DNA of 64,000 nucleotides from Corynebacterium capitovis DSM 44611 (lineage in GTDB: Bacteria > Actinomycetota > Actinomycetes > Mycobacteriales > Mycobacteriaceae): the NCBI RefSeq assembly GCF_030440535.1, contig NZ_CP047117.1, positions 496,001-560,000 of the forward strand. The letters are read 5' to 3'. A program made the translations under genes and the position numbers. Below, piece by piece: positions 34,325-43,682 of the stretch. The notes beneath the pieces are model-generated. The model did no database searches and was not told where the DNA came from. It saw only the letters and a list, made by a program, of their open reading frames with translations. Each line of letters opens with the position of its first letter. The stretch's first letter is position 1.

Positions 34325-36883
34325 GTGGCATCTCCAATGGCGCGGGTGTCGTTGCGAAACATCGCGGCCCACAAGCTTCGGCTCGCCCTAACCGTTCTCG
34401 CGGTCGTGCTAGGCACCGCTTTCATCACAGGGTCCTTGTTGTTTACGAACATGCTCGAGCGCTCCTTCGACGACGCGATTGCTACCGAATTCGCCGGTGT
34501 CGACGCTGTTGTCGAGTCGGGTTCAGATGGGACGGCAGTGACACCGGCCGTCGTCGCCGAGCTGCAGAACAATCCGGACGTCTCGCGGGTCAACGAGTCC
34601 GGTTCGACCACCGTGATCGCCGCTCAGGAAGACGAGACGGCGATTCAGACGGGGCAGGGGACGTCGACAAGCGGGTTGTTCTATGCCCCCGAGGACGCGG
34701 TGGGCGCGGGCACGACCGTGACCGAGGGGCGAGCCCCCAGTGCGGCCGGCGAAGCCGTCGTTAACCGCAACGGCGCCGAAAAGTACGGCATCGGTCTGGA
34801 TGACCAGCTGATCGTCGTCGATCCGAGCGCGCGGCAGACGTACACGATCGTGGGGTTCTACGAGGAGGAGAGCGCGCACAGTTCCTCGCTGGCGTTCAAG
34901 CTCACCCCTGAGACGTACAACCAGTACTACACCGACGGGACGACACTGCCCGGGTTGACCGTGAGCGCGAAAGATGGTGTGAGCTCCGAACACCTTGTCG
35001 ACGGCCTCCGCGCCACCTACCCCCAGTACAGCGTCGAGACCGGCGCGTCCATGGCCGAGGAGATTACGAAAACGGTTCGGGAGGGCCTGAGCTTCGTCAG
35101 CTACTTCCTTGTCGCTTTCGGTTTGGTCGGGTTGCTTGTGGGCACGTTCCTTATCGCCAACACCTTCTCCATGATCGTCGCGCAACGCACGAAGGAGTTC
35201 GCGCTTTTGAGGGCGCTTGGTGCTTCTCGACGCCACATCACCCGCTCCGTCACCATAGAGGCATTCGTCGTGGGTCTGCTCGGGTCAGTGGCCGGCGTTG
35301 TCGGCGGGATGGGGCTCGTCGCGCTCATCAGAGTCGTCATGAGCAGGTACGGGATGGAGCTGCCGGGTGGCGGCCTGGGACTGTCCCCTCAGGCTGTTGT
35401 GATCCCGATTGTCGTCGGGGTCATCGTGACGATGCTGTCGGCGTGGGCTCCCGCCCGGCGGGCGGGCCAGGTGCGCCCGGTTGAGGCGATGCGTGCCTCC
35501 GAGTCCGCCTCTCCGCAGCCGCTGCGCGGGCGTTCGATTGTCGGATTCATCCTGCTGGCGGCCGGCGTCGCCGCCGCGGTGGCCGCGGTGGCGTGGAAGG
35601 ACGGCGGCACCGGCGACCGGGCGTCACTGGTCGGCGGCGCGGCTGTGGCCATCATCGTCGGCTTCTTCCTCGCCGGCCCCGCCCTCACCCTCCCCATCGT
35701 CCCGCCGCTGGGGCGCCTCATCGGTGCGCCTTTCGGCATGGTGGGCATCCTCGCATCAACGAACTCACGCCGCAATCCGCGGCGCACCAGCTCGACAGCG
35801 TTCGCGCTGGTGCTGGGCATCGCGCTGATGACGGCGATCGGCATGCTCGGGGCGACGATGAAACAGTCCATTTCGGACGTCGCCCAAAGCGAAATTAAGG
35901 CCGACTACGTCCTCTCTGGCCCTGATACGGGGTCCTTCCCCGTGCAAAACGATCTGCCCAGCCGGGTAGAGAATGTCGACGGCGTGGGCAGCGTCGTCGC
36001 CTACGGCCAGGCACCGGTCGCGGTAAACGGTGAGTACGGCCGGCAGTTCGGGGCAGCAGGAGGGATCACCCCCGTTATCTCTGGCGACCCCTCCCAGTTG
36101 GTGTCGCTCACTGTTACCCAGGGTTCGTCCTCGCTCGAGGGCGACACCGTCATTGCATCCGCCGATTACGCCCAGGCGCGGGGGTGGAACGTCGGGGATC
36201 CCGTGACCATTTCCGCCCCCGCGGCCACAGCGTCGACCGCGCAGGCGACACTTGGCGGCATCTACGACTCGTCGACGGTCCTTGGAGGGCTCGTGGTGAG
36301 CAGCAGCGCTGCGGGGAAGGTTCTGCCCCACAGTGCCGTGAGCATCATCATGGTGGGGGTGGACGGCGACGGCAGCGTCAGTGCCGGTCAGCTGCGCACC
36401 AACTTAGAGGAAGCGGTGCGCCAAGACATCGTCATCCAGGTTCGCTCCACGGAGGACATGAGCGGGGAGCTCAGCGGCACGATCGATCAGATGCTGTTCA
36501 TCCTCTACGCGTTGCTGTCCCTAGCCGTGATCATTGCGGTGCTGGGCATTGTCAATACCCTCACGCTTTCCATTATCGAGCGCCGGCAGGAAATCGGAAT
36601 GCTGCGCGCGGTTGGCACCCAACGCGGTCAGGTGCGCACCATGATCGTTTTGGAGTCTGTGCAGATGGCCGTGTTCGGCGCCGTGTCCGGTATCGCGTTG
36701 GGCTTGGGCCTCGGGTGGGCGTTCCTCACGGTGCTGTCCAGCCAAGGGCTGGATACCCTCGTCGTGCCCTGGACCTTGGTGGGGATTACCCTTGCCGGGT
36801 CGGTAGCCGCCGGGATCCTGGCTGCGCTGTGGCCGGCGCAGCGCGCCGCCGTGACGCCTCCGCTTGCTGCCATCGCGGAATAA
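34325..36883 (+). CDS. FtsX-like ABC permease (MacB type, two permease domains)
   Basis: The protein has 852 residues with an N-terminal helix (LRLALTVLAVVLGTAFITGS), an extracellular domain, three helices (about residues 255-395), four more helices around 405-510 region, a second extracellular domain, and a last block of three helices near the C-terminus. Both FtsX domains show the RTKEFALLRALGA and RRQEIGMLRAVGT signatures. The start GTG abuts the ATPase stop. This full-length duplicated permease is typical of actinobacterial exporters for lipids, peptides or drugs; which one is not evident. It ends 2 bp before the convergent crcB pair. Confidence 0.9.
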   Translation: MASPMARVSLRNIAAHKLRLALTVLAVVLGTAFITGSLLFTNMLERSFDDAIATEFAGVDAVVESGSDGTAVTPAVVAELQNNPDVSRVNESGSTTVIAAQEDETAIQTGQGTSTSGLFYAPEDAVGAGTTVTEGRAPSAAGEAVVNRNGAEKYGIGLDDQLIVVDPSARQTYTIVGFYEEESAHSSSLAFKLTPETYNQYYTDGTTLPGLTVSAKDGVSSEHLVDGLRATYPQYSVETGASMAEEITKTVREGLSFVSYFLVAFGLVGLLVGTFLIANTFSMIVAQRTKEFALLRALGASRRHITRSVTIEAFVVGLLGSVAGVVGGMGLVALIRVVMSRYGMELPGGGLGLSPQAVVIPIVVGVIVTMLSAWAPARRAGQVRPVEAMRASESASPQPLRGRSIVGFILLAAGVAAAVAAVAWKDGGTGDRASLVGGAAVAIIVGFFLAGPALTLPIVPPLGRLIGAPFGMVGILASTNSRRNPRRTSSTAFALVLGIALMTAIGMLGATMKQSISDVAQSEIKADYVLSGPDTGSFPVQNDLPSRVENVDGVGSVVAYGQAPVAVNGEYGRQFGAAGGITPVISGDPSQLVSLTVTQGSSSLEGDTVIASADYAQARGWNVGDPVTISAPAATASTAQATLGGIYDSSTVLGGLVVSSSAAGKVLPHSAVSIIMVGVDGDGSVSAGQLRTNLEEAVRQDIVIQVRSTEDMSGELSGTIDQMLFILYALLSLAVIIAVLGIVNTLTLSIIERRQEIGMLRAVGTQRGQVRTMIVLESVQMAVFGAVSGIALGLGLGWAFLTVLSSQGLDTLVVPWTLVGITLAGSVAAGILAALWPAQRAAVTPPLAAIAE

Positions 36884-36885
36884 GG

Positions 36886-37227
36886 CTAGACCAGCCTCGT
36901 TCCCAGGTAAGCGCCCGCGGCTCCGAGCACGGCGGTGAGGGTGGCGTAGGCTGCCGCGCGAGCCCAGTGCCCGTCGCGGATAAGGTGGCCAAGCTCGCGG
37001 GCGAGCGTGGATAGCGTGGAGAGCGCGCCAGCGAACCCGGTACCCACCAGAACCGGCAGGATGCCGGGCAGGCTTGCGGCGGCACCCAGGACCATCGAGC
37101 CTACGACGTTTGCGGCGAGGGTTCCAGTGTGGAGCGCGCCGCGGTTGAAGAGGGACAGAGCCCACCGGGTCACCCCGCCCGCAAAACCTCCGGCGAAGAC
37201 CGCGGCTGAGACGACTACCGCGTTCAT
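36886..37227 (-). CDS. crcB: CrcB/Fluc fluoride channel subunit
   Basis: The protein has 113 residues and four short membrane helices. Fluc features are GGVTRWALS, the NVVGSMVLG loop and GFAGALSTLSTLA, where the channel-lining polar residues sit. It is the second gene of a two-gene set; its ATG overlaps the stop of the partner as ATGA. The partner has the more canonical TTFSAVS motif, so the two probably form a heterodimeric channel that expels fluoride. Confidence 0.85.
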   Translation of the reverse strand: MNAVVVSAAVFAGGFAGGVTRWALSLFNRGALHTGTLAANVVGSMVLGAAASLPGILPVLVGTGFAGALSTLSTLARELGHLIRDGHWARAAAYATLTAVLGAAGAYLGTRLV

Positions 37228-37535
37228 GGGTAGCGCCTCCGAAGGGCGTCGCCGGCAAACCACGACAGTACGCAGCCGGTTAGGGCCGCGGCCATGAGCC
37301 AGGCCGCGATTGCTCCGCTGTTGCGGGTCGCAGCGAGGGAGACCGCGGAAAACGTCGTGAAGCCGCCGAGGAATCCCGTTCCCCAGAACTTGCCCGGGTT
37401 GAGCAGTCCCATCAGGAAGCACCCAGTGAAATTCAATGCGAGGGTGACGGCGACCGCGCCCGAGGCCCCGACCGCTAACCTGACCAGGGCGCCGAGGGCC
37501 GCGCCAGTACCCACCGTGAGAGCTTCCTTCCGCAC
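37224..37535 (-). CDS. crcB: CrcB/Fluc fluoride channel subunit (upstream partner)
   Basis: The protein has 103 residues, four helices, with [18 protein letters not shown] and the signature [12 protein letters not shown]. The GTG start follows TAGGCT by 7 nt, so the transcript is probably leaderless and no fluoride riboswitch precedes it. It is coupled to the downstream subunit by a 4-nt overlap. Confidence 0.87.
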   Translation of the reverse strand: MRKEALTVGTGAALGALVRLAVGASGAVAVTLALNFTGCFLMGLLNPGKFWGTGFLGGFTTFSAVSLAATRNSGAIAAWLMAAALTGCVLSWFAGDALRRRYP

Positions 37536-37638
37536 CCCACCGAGCCTATCCCTGCGCCGGCTCCTAGCGCGCCGAGCCGAAGGCGGGGAAGATGGTAGCT
37601 ACGCGCCAACACCGTCTATGCAACAAGGAGTGCCCACT

Positions 37639-39300
37639 ATGGCCCACGATCGAGCCGGCCAGCCCGCCCGCCCCGACGATCTCATCGACATAGCGGAGCT
37701 GGTTACCGCTTACTACACCCGCGACATCGACCCGGCCGACCCGAACCAGCAGGTCGTGTTCGGTACCTCGGGGCACCGGGGATCTTCACTGGACAACGCG
37801 TTCAACCAGCAGCATATCTGGGCCGTGACGCAGGCGATCGTCGATTATCGGCGTCAGCAGGGCATCGGCGGGCCGGTCTACATCGGGCGCGACACCCACG
37901 CCCTCTCCGAGCCCGCGATGGTCTCCGCGCTCGAGGTTCTCATCGCCAACGAGGTGGCAGTGCTTGTCGACGCCGCGGGGCGCTACACGCCCACCCCGGC
38001 AGTCTCGCACGCCATCCTCGCGCACAACGCCCGCTTATCCGGTGGCGTGAGGGGCAGCGACCCGCAGCGTGCCGACGGCATCGTGATTACCCCCTCCCAC
38101 AACCCGCCGCGCGACGGCGGTTTCAAGTACAACCCGCCCAGCGGCGGGCCCGCGGACACGGACGCGACGGATTGGATCGCCGCGGCGGCGAATTCCTACA
38201 TCGCTGAAGGTCTTCGGGGCGTGAAGAGGGCGTCGGTAAGCGGAGTGCTCGACGAGCGCGCCGAGAAGTTCGACTTTTTGGGTTCGTACGTGGCGGATCT
38301 GCCCAGCGTCGTCGATATTGACGCGATCCGCGGCAGCGGGCTGAGCATCGGTGCGGACCCGATGGGCGGGGCGAGTGTTGATTACTGGGGGGCGATCGCT
38401 GAGACGCACGAGTTGAACCTGACGGTGGTCAACCCGCAGGTCGACGCGACGTGGCGGTTCATGACGCTTGATACCGACGGCAAGATTCGCATGGACTGCT
38501 CGTCGCCGAACTCCATGGCCTCGCTGGTGGCCAACCGGGACACGTACGACATCGCGACCGGCAATGATGCCGACGCCGACCGCCACGGAATTGTGACCCC
38601 TGACGCCGGCCTGATGAACCCGAACCACTACCTCGCTGTCGCGATCGAATACCTCTTTTCCCACCGAGCCGGCTGGGCGGAGGGGACCGCTGTGGGAAAG
38701 ACACTGGTGTCGTCGTCGATGATCGACCACGTCGTCGCCTCCCTTGGTCGCGAGCTCGTCGAGGTGCCCGTCGGATTCAAGTGGTTCGTGCCGGGTCTCA
38801 TCGACGGCACCATCGGCTTCGGTGGAGAAGAATCCGCCGGTGCGTCCTTCCTGCGCACGGACGGAACGGTCTGGTCCACAGACAAAGACGGGCTGATCAT
38901 GGACCTGCTAGCCGCCGAGATCACCGCGGTGACCGGTTCAACGCCATCGCAACGTTACGCCGAGCTCTCCGAGAAGTTCGGCGCTCCCGCCTATGCTCGC
39001 ACCGACGCACCCGCCAACCGCGAGCAGAAAGCGGTACTGAAGAAGCTCTCGCCCGAGCAGGTCACGGCCGAAACTCTTGCGGGGGAGGCGATTACGGCGA
39101 AACTCACGCACGCCCCCGGCAACGGCGCCGCCATTGGCGGCCTGAAGGTGGCCACCGAAAACGCCTGGTTTGCCGCCCGCCCGTCTGGGACCGAGGACAA
39201 ATACAAGATTTACGCCGAGAGCTTCCGTGGCGAAGAACACCTCCGCCGGGTGCAGGAGGAAGCGAAGGACCTGGTCAAGGAGGCTCTCGCGGGGGCGTAG
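37639..39300 (+). CDS. pgm: Phosphoglucomutase (alpha-D-glucose phosphate-specific)
   Basis: The protein has 553 residues and the alpha-phosphohexomutase motifs in order: FGTSGHRG near residue 42, active-site Ser in TPSHNPP, Mg loop [10 protein letters not shown], sugar loop GGEESAGAS and the phosphate-binding [10 protein letters not shown] near the end. It interconverts glucose-1- and glucose-6-phosphate for glycogen, trehalose and envelope sugar synthesis. AAGGAG lies 8 nt before the ATG. An ORF extending ~115 codons upstream over the crcB promoter is rejected. Confidence 0.94.
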   Translation: MAHDRAGQPARPDDLIDIAELVTAYYTRDIDPADPNQQVVFGTSGHRGSSLDNAFNQQHIWAVTQAIVDYRRQQGIGGPVYIGRDTHALSEPAMVSALEVLIANEVAVLVDAAGRYTPTPAVSHAILAHNARLSGGVRGSDPQRADGIVITPSHNPPRDGGFKYNPPSGGPADTDATDWIAAAANSYIAEGLRGVKRASVSGVLDERAEKFDFLGSYVADLPSVVDIDAIRGSGLSIGADPMGGASVDYWGAIAETHELNLTVVNPQVDATWRFMTLDTDGKIRMDCSSPNSMASLVANRDTYDIATGNDADADRHGIVTPDAGLMNPNHYLAVAIEYLFSHRAGWAEGTAVGKTLVSSSMIDHVVASLGRELVEVPVGFKWFVPGLIDGTIGFGGEESAGASFLRTDGTVWSTDKDGLIMDLLAAEITAVTGSTPSQRYAELSEKFGAPAYARTDAPANREQKAVLKKLSPEQVTAETLAGEAITAKLTHAPGNGAAIGGLKVATENAWFAARPSGTEDKYKIYAESFRGEEHLRRVQEEAKDLVKEALAGA

Positions 39301-39402
39301 TTCCTGGTGCCAGCCTGTGGAAGCAGTGTGCCTCGGCTGTCAAGATGTCTGTTGGCCCGCACGGGCTAGGAGCGCACTACCCCCTCGGCTATTGTCGGTG
39401 GG

Positions 39403-39879
39403 GTGGTAACAAAAGGTGTACCGGTTGAGCCCGGGAGCCGGGCGGTGGTTATGGATATTCTGTCCGCCGCCGCCCGATTCTTCATGGCCTATATCTGGAT
39501 TTCCGCGGGTGTGTCCAAAATCGGTGTGCACATGGACGTGACGCAGACGATCCGGGCATACGATATTTTCACCGCGGACTGGTCGGACATGCTAGCCACG
39601 ATCATCGGTCCGCTGGAGATCGCGGGCGGGTTATTGCTGTTGCTCGGCGTTAAGTTGCGCCCGGCCGGCTGGCTCTCCATCGTCATCCTCAGCCTTTTCA
39701 TCATCGGGCTGGCATCCGCTTGGTCGCGGGGAATCGTGTTGGACTGTGGGTGCTTCACCCCCGATCAGTCGGAAGAGGGGACAAACCTTCTTGTTACGAT
39801 CGCCCGCGACATCGGTTTCATAGCGATCACGCTATTCATGATCTACCGCCCGTACACGAGGTGGGCCGTGTACCCGTAA
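39403..39879 (+). CDS. MauE/DoxX-like membrane protein
   Basis: The protein has 158 residues with four predicted helices beginning at MDILSAAARFFMAYIWISAG. A conserved C-x-C motif (LDCGCF) lies near residue 125 on one side of the membrane. The MauE family is linked to thiol/disulfide or reductant transfer, which fits the DsbA-like gene 39 bp downstream. The start GTG follows TATTGT by 7 nt, so leaderless translation is likely; an ATG 16 codons later would match the usual start of homologues. Confidence 0.78.
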   Translation: MVTKGVPVEPGSRAVVMDILSAAARFFMAYIWISAGVSKIGVHMDVTQTIRAYDIFTADWSDMLATIIGPLEIAGGLLLLLGVKLRPAGWLSIVILSLFIIGLASAWSRGIVLDCGCFTPDQSEEGTNLLVTIARDIGFIAITLFMIYRPYTRWAVYP

Positions 39880-39918
39880 AGACTGTGCGGTTGCACAAGG
39901 GAAGAAAGGGATTACTCT

Positions 39919-40671
39919 ATGACCACGCGCAAGGTGCAGAACCCGAACGCGAAGAGCAATAGCGGGTTTATCTGGGCGCTGCTCGCGATCGTCGCCATCG
40001 CCGCGATCGTTATCGGACTCATCGTCTACAACGGCCGCGCCCAACGCGACGAGGCCCTCGCCGCGAAGATGGTGCCCACCGACAACCTGCAGATCGCTTA
40101 CTCGGAGGGGGACAACTACTTCACCCTGACCTCCACGGGCAACGCTGGGAGCGGCGCGCCGACCGTTTCGCTTTTCGAGGATTTCTCTTGCCCCCACTGC
40201 GCTGACCTCGCCGAGGCAACCGATCAGCAGCTGTTGGACAAAATTCAGGCGGGCGACCTCAACGTAGACATCCACCCGATGAACTTCCTCGACGGGCAGG
40301 GCGAGAAGTACCAGCAGGGGCACTCTACCCGGGCGCTCGCGGCTGAGCTCGCGCTCGTCGCTCACCAGGACGTCGCGGCGCTGTGGAACCTGCGCGCGTA
40401 CCTCTTAGGGAACCAGCAGAGCGTGTACAACAAGCTGGACAATAACGGCCTCGCGGACAAGGCTCGCGACTTCCAAGCCAGCAGCCAGGCCGTCCAAGAC
40501 ATTCGCGACGGCGCGTACCTCGACCTGGCCGAGAAGATTGGTGACGAGAACCTGACTTACCAGAACGAGACCACCGGGCAGGCCTACACGCCTCGCGTCA
40601 TGCGCGACGGAGCGGATCTGGTGCAGTCCTCCGAGATCAACAACTGGGTCGAGGTCGCTGCCGCGAGCTAG
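39919..40671 (+). CDS. Membrane-anchored DsbA/thioredoxin-like oxidoreductase
   Basis: The protein has 250 residues: a short cytoplasmic N-terminus, one membrane helix (WALLAIVAIAAIVIGLIVY), and an extracellular thioredoxin-like domain with active site CPHC in EDFSCPHCADLAE, near residue 92. A cis-Pro is visible in YTPRVM. This is the actinobacterial DsbA-type anchor family that makes disulfides in exported proteins. It follows the MauE-like gene; the two likely work together. A GC-rich hairpin follows but has no T-run. Confidence 0.88.
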   Translation: MTTRKVQNPNAKSNSGFIWALLAIVAIAAIVIGLIVYNGRAQRDEALAAKMVPTDNLQIAYSEGDNYFTLTSTGNAGSGAPTVSLFEDFSCPHCADLAEATDQQLLDKIQAGDLNVDIHPMNFLDGQGEKYQQGHSTRALAAELALVAHQDVAALWNLRAYLLGNQQSVYNKLDNNGLADKARDFQASSQAVQDIRDGAYLDLAEKIGDENLTYQNETTGQAYTPRVMRDGADLVQSSEINNWVEVAAAS

Positions 40672-40695
40672 CTGATCGCCCGCCGGGCAGGGGAT

Positions 40696-40725
40696 TTGTT
40701 CCCCGCCGCGGGCGGTGAGTATAGT
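40696..40725 (+). promoter_or_regulatory. Promoter of the tandem tRNA-Ala genes
   Basis: TTGTTC and TATAGT are separated by 18 bp, about 41 bp upstream of the first tRNA. The -35 sits in CAGGGGATTTGTTC, identical to the tRNA-Met promoter at 4586-4599. Confidence 0.65.
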
Positions 40726-40766
40726 GAGCGAAGTTGCGCGGGCGCCCAGGGCACCCGGACGGCGAC

Positions 40767-40839
40767 GGGGCTATGGCGCAGCTGGTAGCGCACCACACTG
40801 GCAGTGTGGGGGTCAGGGGTTCGAATCCCCTTAGCTCCA
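40767..40839 (+). tRNA. tRNA-Ala (anticodon GGC), copy 1
   Basis: Acceptor GGGGCTA/TAGCTCC, D-arm GCGC/GCGC, anticodon arm CCACA-CTGGCAG-TGTGG and T-arm AGGGG-TTCGAAT-CCCCT. Anticodon GGC reads GCC/GCU. CCA is not encoded. Confidence 0.93.
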
Positions 40840-40865
40840 CTCCAACAACTACATACTGTTTGCAC

Positions 40866-40938
40866 GGGGCTATGGCGCAGCTGGTAGCGCACCACACTGG
40901 CAGTGTGGGGGTCAGGGGTTCGAATCCCCTTAGCTCCA
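40866..40938 (+). tRNA. tRNA-Ala (anticodon GGC), copy 2
   Basis: Identical in all 73 bases to the first copy, 26 bp downstream of it. It must share the upstream promoter. No T-run hairpin follows; the next 115 bp hold nothing I recognise before a gene remnant. Confidence 0.93.
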
Positions 40939-41053
40939 CGTCGCGCGCAAGGCTCGAACTGTTCCACTGTCGGTGGAAGCGGTTCGGGTCTTGTTGCTTT
41001 TGGGGGGTCTACGAGAGTACGACCACCAAGTTTGCCCCGTGCGTCACCTCTTT

Positions 41054-41194
41054 CCACTCGCTGGAGAGCACACCAGTAAAGCACACCGTTCCATGCACTC
41101 GCGTTGCGGCCAGGGTGTCGGGAAGAGCAGGGGTGCCTACGAGCTCGAGGGCGGTATCGACGCCGTCGGTAAGCAAAGCTCGATACGATTGGTA
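41054..41194 (-). pseudogene. Remnant of a zinc-type alcohol dehydrogenase/quinone oxidoreductase gene
   Basis: On the minus strand the frame reads a segment with TDGVDTALELVGTPALPDTL followed by ATRVHGTVCFTGVLS and SEW. This closely resembles the central part of MDR-superfamily quinone oxidoreductases (the usual GGVDTVLELVGT... and RVHGTVCFTGML pattern). After SSEWK the similarity stops, and there is no N-terminal half. No start or RBS fits. It is therefore a decayed fragment of about 140 bp, lying between the tRNA-Ala pair and ogt. Confidence 0.65.
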
Positions 41195-41198
41195 TGCA

Positions 41199-41672
41199 AT
41201 GGGCACCCTAACTTGGACGTTTGTAAACACCCCGATTGGTGAACTAGTTCTGGTCAGCTCCGCTGAAGGTCTTGCGCGTGTGGCGTTCGGGAGGGTCTCG
41301 ATAGGCGAGGACCTACCGCGCGCGGACAACCCCGAGGCGGCCCGTCAGCTCGGGGAGTACTTCGCGGGGGAGCGCCGCGACTTCGAGCTCCCCCTGGATT
41401 GGCGCCTAAGCACCGGGTTTCGCCGCACGGTTCAGGCGGCGCTCCTCGACATCCCCTACGGCGGCACCGAAACGTACCTGCAGCTGGCTACGCGAATCGG
41501 CCGGCCCGGGGCGACGCGGGCCGTAGGTACTGGTTGCGCGCGCAACCCGCTGCCCGTTGTCGTCCCGTGCCACCGAGTCACCCGAAGCGACGGCACCCTC
41601 GGAGGGTATGCCGGCGGGGTCGATGCGAAGAAATACCTGCTGGAGCTGGAGGCCCGTCATGCACTACGTTAA
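41199..41672 (+). CDS. ogt: Methylated-DNA-protein-cysteine methyltransferase
   Basis: The protein has 157 residues with the active-site PCHRV (VVVPCHRVTRSDGTLGGYAGG), the DNA-binding helix region and the Asn-containing NPLPVVVP. It removes methyl groups from O6-methylguanine in a suicide reaction. TACGAT lies 9 nt before the ATG; no RBS is visible. Its end overlaps the next gene by 14 bp. Confidence 0.92.
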   Translation: MGTLTWTFVNTPIGELVLVSSAEGLARVAFGRVSIGEDLPRADNPEAARQLGEYFAGERRDFELPLDWRLSTGFRRTVQAALLDIPYGGTETYLQLATRIGRPGATRAVGTGCARNPLPVVVPCHRVTRSDGTLGGYAGGVDAKKYLLELEARHALR

Positions 41673-42399
41673 GCGCGGCAGCGCCCCGCACTCCGCGGCG
41701 GCCGAGGCGGCGGGCCTGCGCTGGTTACGTGAGGGGAGCGTCGCTGTCGTCGAGGTGTACGGGGTGAATGACGCTGCCAATACCCTGTCGATCGAAAGGG
41801 TCGGGAGCACCCGCCCGACCAGTGGCTTAGCGCGAGCGGCGGGACGCGAGCTCGCCCGCATCCACGCGGCGGGCGCCCCGGCGTTCGGCGCCCCGCCAAG
41901 CGGGTGGGACGGGCCGAACTTCATCGGCCGCATCGAACAGGAATGCACGCCTACGCGTCGATGGGCGGACTTTTACGTCCACCAGCGGGTGCTCCCGTTC
42001 GCGGACATGGCCCGCTCGGCGGGGAATCTGTCGAGGGCGGGGTGGGGCGCCGTGAAGCGAGCGTGCGATGCGCTCCTCGCGGAGGACGAGGACGCCCCGC
42101 TGGCGCGTATCCACGGCGATCTTTGGGCTGGCAACCTCCTGTTCTCGCCGCAGGGTCCGCGGTTTATCGACCCGGCCGCGCACGGCGGCCACCCGCTGAC
42201 GGACATCGCGATGCTGGAGTTGTTCGGGGTGCCGCTGTTCGAGGACATTGTCGCGGGCTACGCGGAGACTGGGGAGCTCTCGACCGGCTGGCGCGAGCGG
42301 ATCCCGATCCACCAGCTTCACCCGCTGGCCGTGCACGCCCTCACGCACGGGCCGAGCTACGGCGACGCGCTGGTTCGCGTGGCCTCGCGCTTAGCCTAA
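41659..42399 (+). CDS. Fructosamine kinase-like phosphotransferase
   Basis: The protein has 246 residues of the fructosamine/ketosamine kinase (APH-like) fold: HGDLWAGNLLF is the catalytic loop and FIDPAAHGGHPLTDIAM contains the metal-binding Asp. Such enzymes phosphorylate glycated amines, which then fall off the protein. The N-terminal lobe is short compared with full-length members (about 285), so an early segment may be reduced. The ATG at 41659 overlaps ogt, suggesting a damage-repair pair. Confidence 0.83.
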   Translation: MHYVKRGSAPHSAAAEAAGLRWLREGSVAVVEVYGVNDAANTLSIERVGSTRPTSGLARAAGRELARIHAAGAPAFGAPPSGWDGPNFIGRIEQECTPTRRWADFYVHQRVLPFADMARSAGNLSRAGWGAVKRACDALLAEDEDAPLARIHGDLWAGNLLFSPQGPRFIDPAAHGGHPLTDIAMLELFGVPLFEDIVAGYAETGELSTGWRERIPIHQLHPLAVHALTHGPSYGDALVRVASRLA

Positions 42400-42449
42400 A
42401 CCCGGACACCCCGAACCGGCGTCGAGTTGAGGGGGAAGCGGGAGGGAGG

Positions 42450-43286
42450 CTAGCGCCACCACGTATCGGCGGGCCCGGCGGGCAGGTGGCGCTTGTGGGC
42501 GCCCGCCGCCCACAGGTGCGCGAGGCGCTCGCGGGAGGCCTCCGGGATGTCTTTGCCCTCCAGGTAGTCGTCGATGGCGTGGTAGGTGACACCGAGGGCG
42601 TCTTCGTCGGCAAGAGCTGGGCGATCCTCCTCGAGGTCAGCGGTGGGGACCTTCTCCCACAGGCGGCGCTCGGCGCCGAGGTGGCGTAGCAGCGCCGCGC
42701 CCTGGCGCTTATTCAGCCCGGCGAGGGGCAGGACATCCGCCGCGCCATCTCCGAACTTGGTAAAGAAGGCCGTGATGTTCTCAGCAGCGTGGTCGGTGCC
42801 AACAACCAGCAGGCCGCGTTCGCCGGCGATGGCGTATTGCGCGATCATCCGCATGCGGGCCTTGACGTTGCCTTTGTTGAAGTCTCCAATCTCGCCCAAG
42901 CCCAGCGCACCGGCAACGGCAGCAGAGATGGCCGTCGTCGCCGGTTCGATGTTGACGGTCGTGCGCTCGTCGGGGCCGATGAACTCCAGGGCGGCCTGGG
43001 CATCGTCCTCGTCGGCCTGGGTGCCGTGGGGCAGGCGAACAGCAACGAACGCGGCCTCAGCTCCTTGGGCTCTTCGCTTTTCGACGGCCAGCTGCGCGAA
43101 CTTCCCGGCCAGCGTGGAATCCTGGCCCCCCGAAATGCCCAGCACAAACCCCTTGGCGCCGCTGCGGGCAAGGTAATCGGCGAGGAACTCGACGCGCGCG
43201 TCGATCTCCTCCTGGGGATCAATCGCGGGCTTGGAACCCAACTGGGCGATGATGTCGTGTTGAAGGTTTTCGCTGCTATGGGACAT
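42450..43286 (-). CDS. nadE: NH3-dependent NAD+ synthetase
   Basis: The protein has 278 residues: the ATP pyrophosphatase loop [13 protein letters not shown] near residue 51, GTDHAAENI and the [20 protein letters not shown] region, all typical of the short ammonia-dependent form without a glutaminase domain. It amidates nicotinate adenine dinucleotide. TATCAT followed by 7 nt precedes the chosen ATG (leaderless); an ATG three codons earlier is part of that promoter. With pncB at 54 kb it provides the last step of nicotinate salvage. Confidence 0.93.
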   Translation of the reverse strand: MSHSSENLQHDIIAQLGSKPAIDPQEEIDARVEFLADYLARSGAKGFVLGISGGQDSTLAGKFAQLAVEKRRAQGAEAAFVAVRLPHGTQADEDDAQAALEFIGPDERTTVNIEPATTAISAAVAGALGLGEIGDFNKGNVKARMRMIAQYAIAGERGLLVVGTDHAAENITAFFTKFGDGAADVLPLAGLNKRQGAALLRHLGAERRLWEKVPTADLEEDRPALADEDALGVTYHAIDDYLEGKDIPEASRERLAHLWAAGAHKRHLPAGPADTWWR

Positions 43287-43417
43287 GGGCGCCATGATAG
43301 TGTTTGGAACTTCGCCATGGCATCGGGTAACGTAATCCGCCGTGTCGTGACCAGCTGGTGTGAGAGCTGGCTAGGTCACAAGTTAAAGGTAACCACGACC
43401 CAGGAAAGGAGCGCCCG

Positions 43418-43540
43418 ATGAAGGTCCGCAAGTCGCTTCGGTCGCTGAAGAACAAGCCGGGCGCCCAGGTTGTGCGCCGCCACGGCAAGGTCTTTGTGAT
43501 CAACAAGAAGGATCCGCGCTTCAAGGCCCGCCAGGGTTAA
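43418..43540 (+). CDS. rpmJ: Ribosomal protein L36, Cys-less type
   Basis: The protein has 40 residues, [20 protein letters not shown] then [20 protein letters not shown]. It is L36 but lacks the Cys/His zinc ribbon of the common form, so it is the zinc-free type. GGAAAGGA lies about 7 nt upstream. A terminator follows. It stands alone here, divergent from nadE. Confidence 0.93.
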   Translation: MKVRKSLRSLKNKPGAQVVRRHGKVFVINKKDPRFKARQG

Positions 43541-43562
43541 GTCTCGCGGTTGTTCCGCGTGC

Positions 43563-43602
43563 GCCCGCCGCCTCCACACGTTGGAGGGCGGCGGGTTTTT
43601 CT
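43563..43602 (+). terminator. Terminator after rpmJ
   Basis: CCCGCCGCCTCCA pairs with TGGAGGGCGGCGGG around CACGT, followed by five T. Confidence 0.87.
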
Positions 43603-43682
43603 TTGTCTCAACGCTCAGGTGGTTATACCGAACTACATGTGGGTGATTTGCGCGACCTTTCCTGGGAATACCACGGCTGTAA

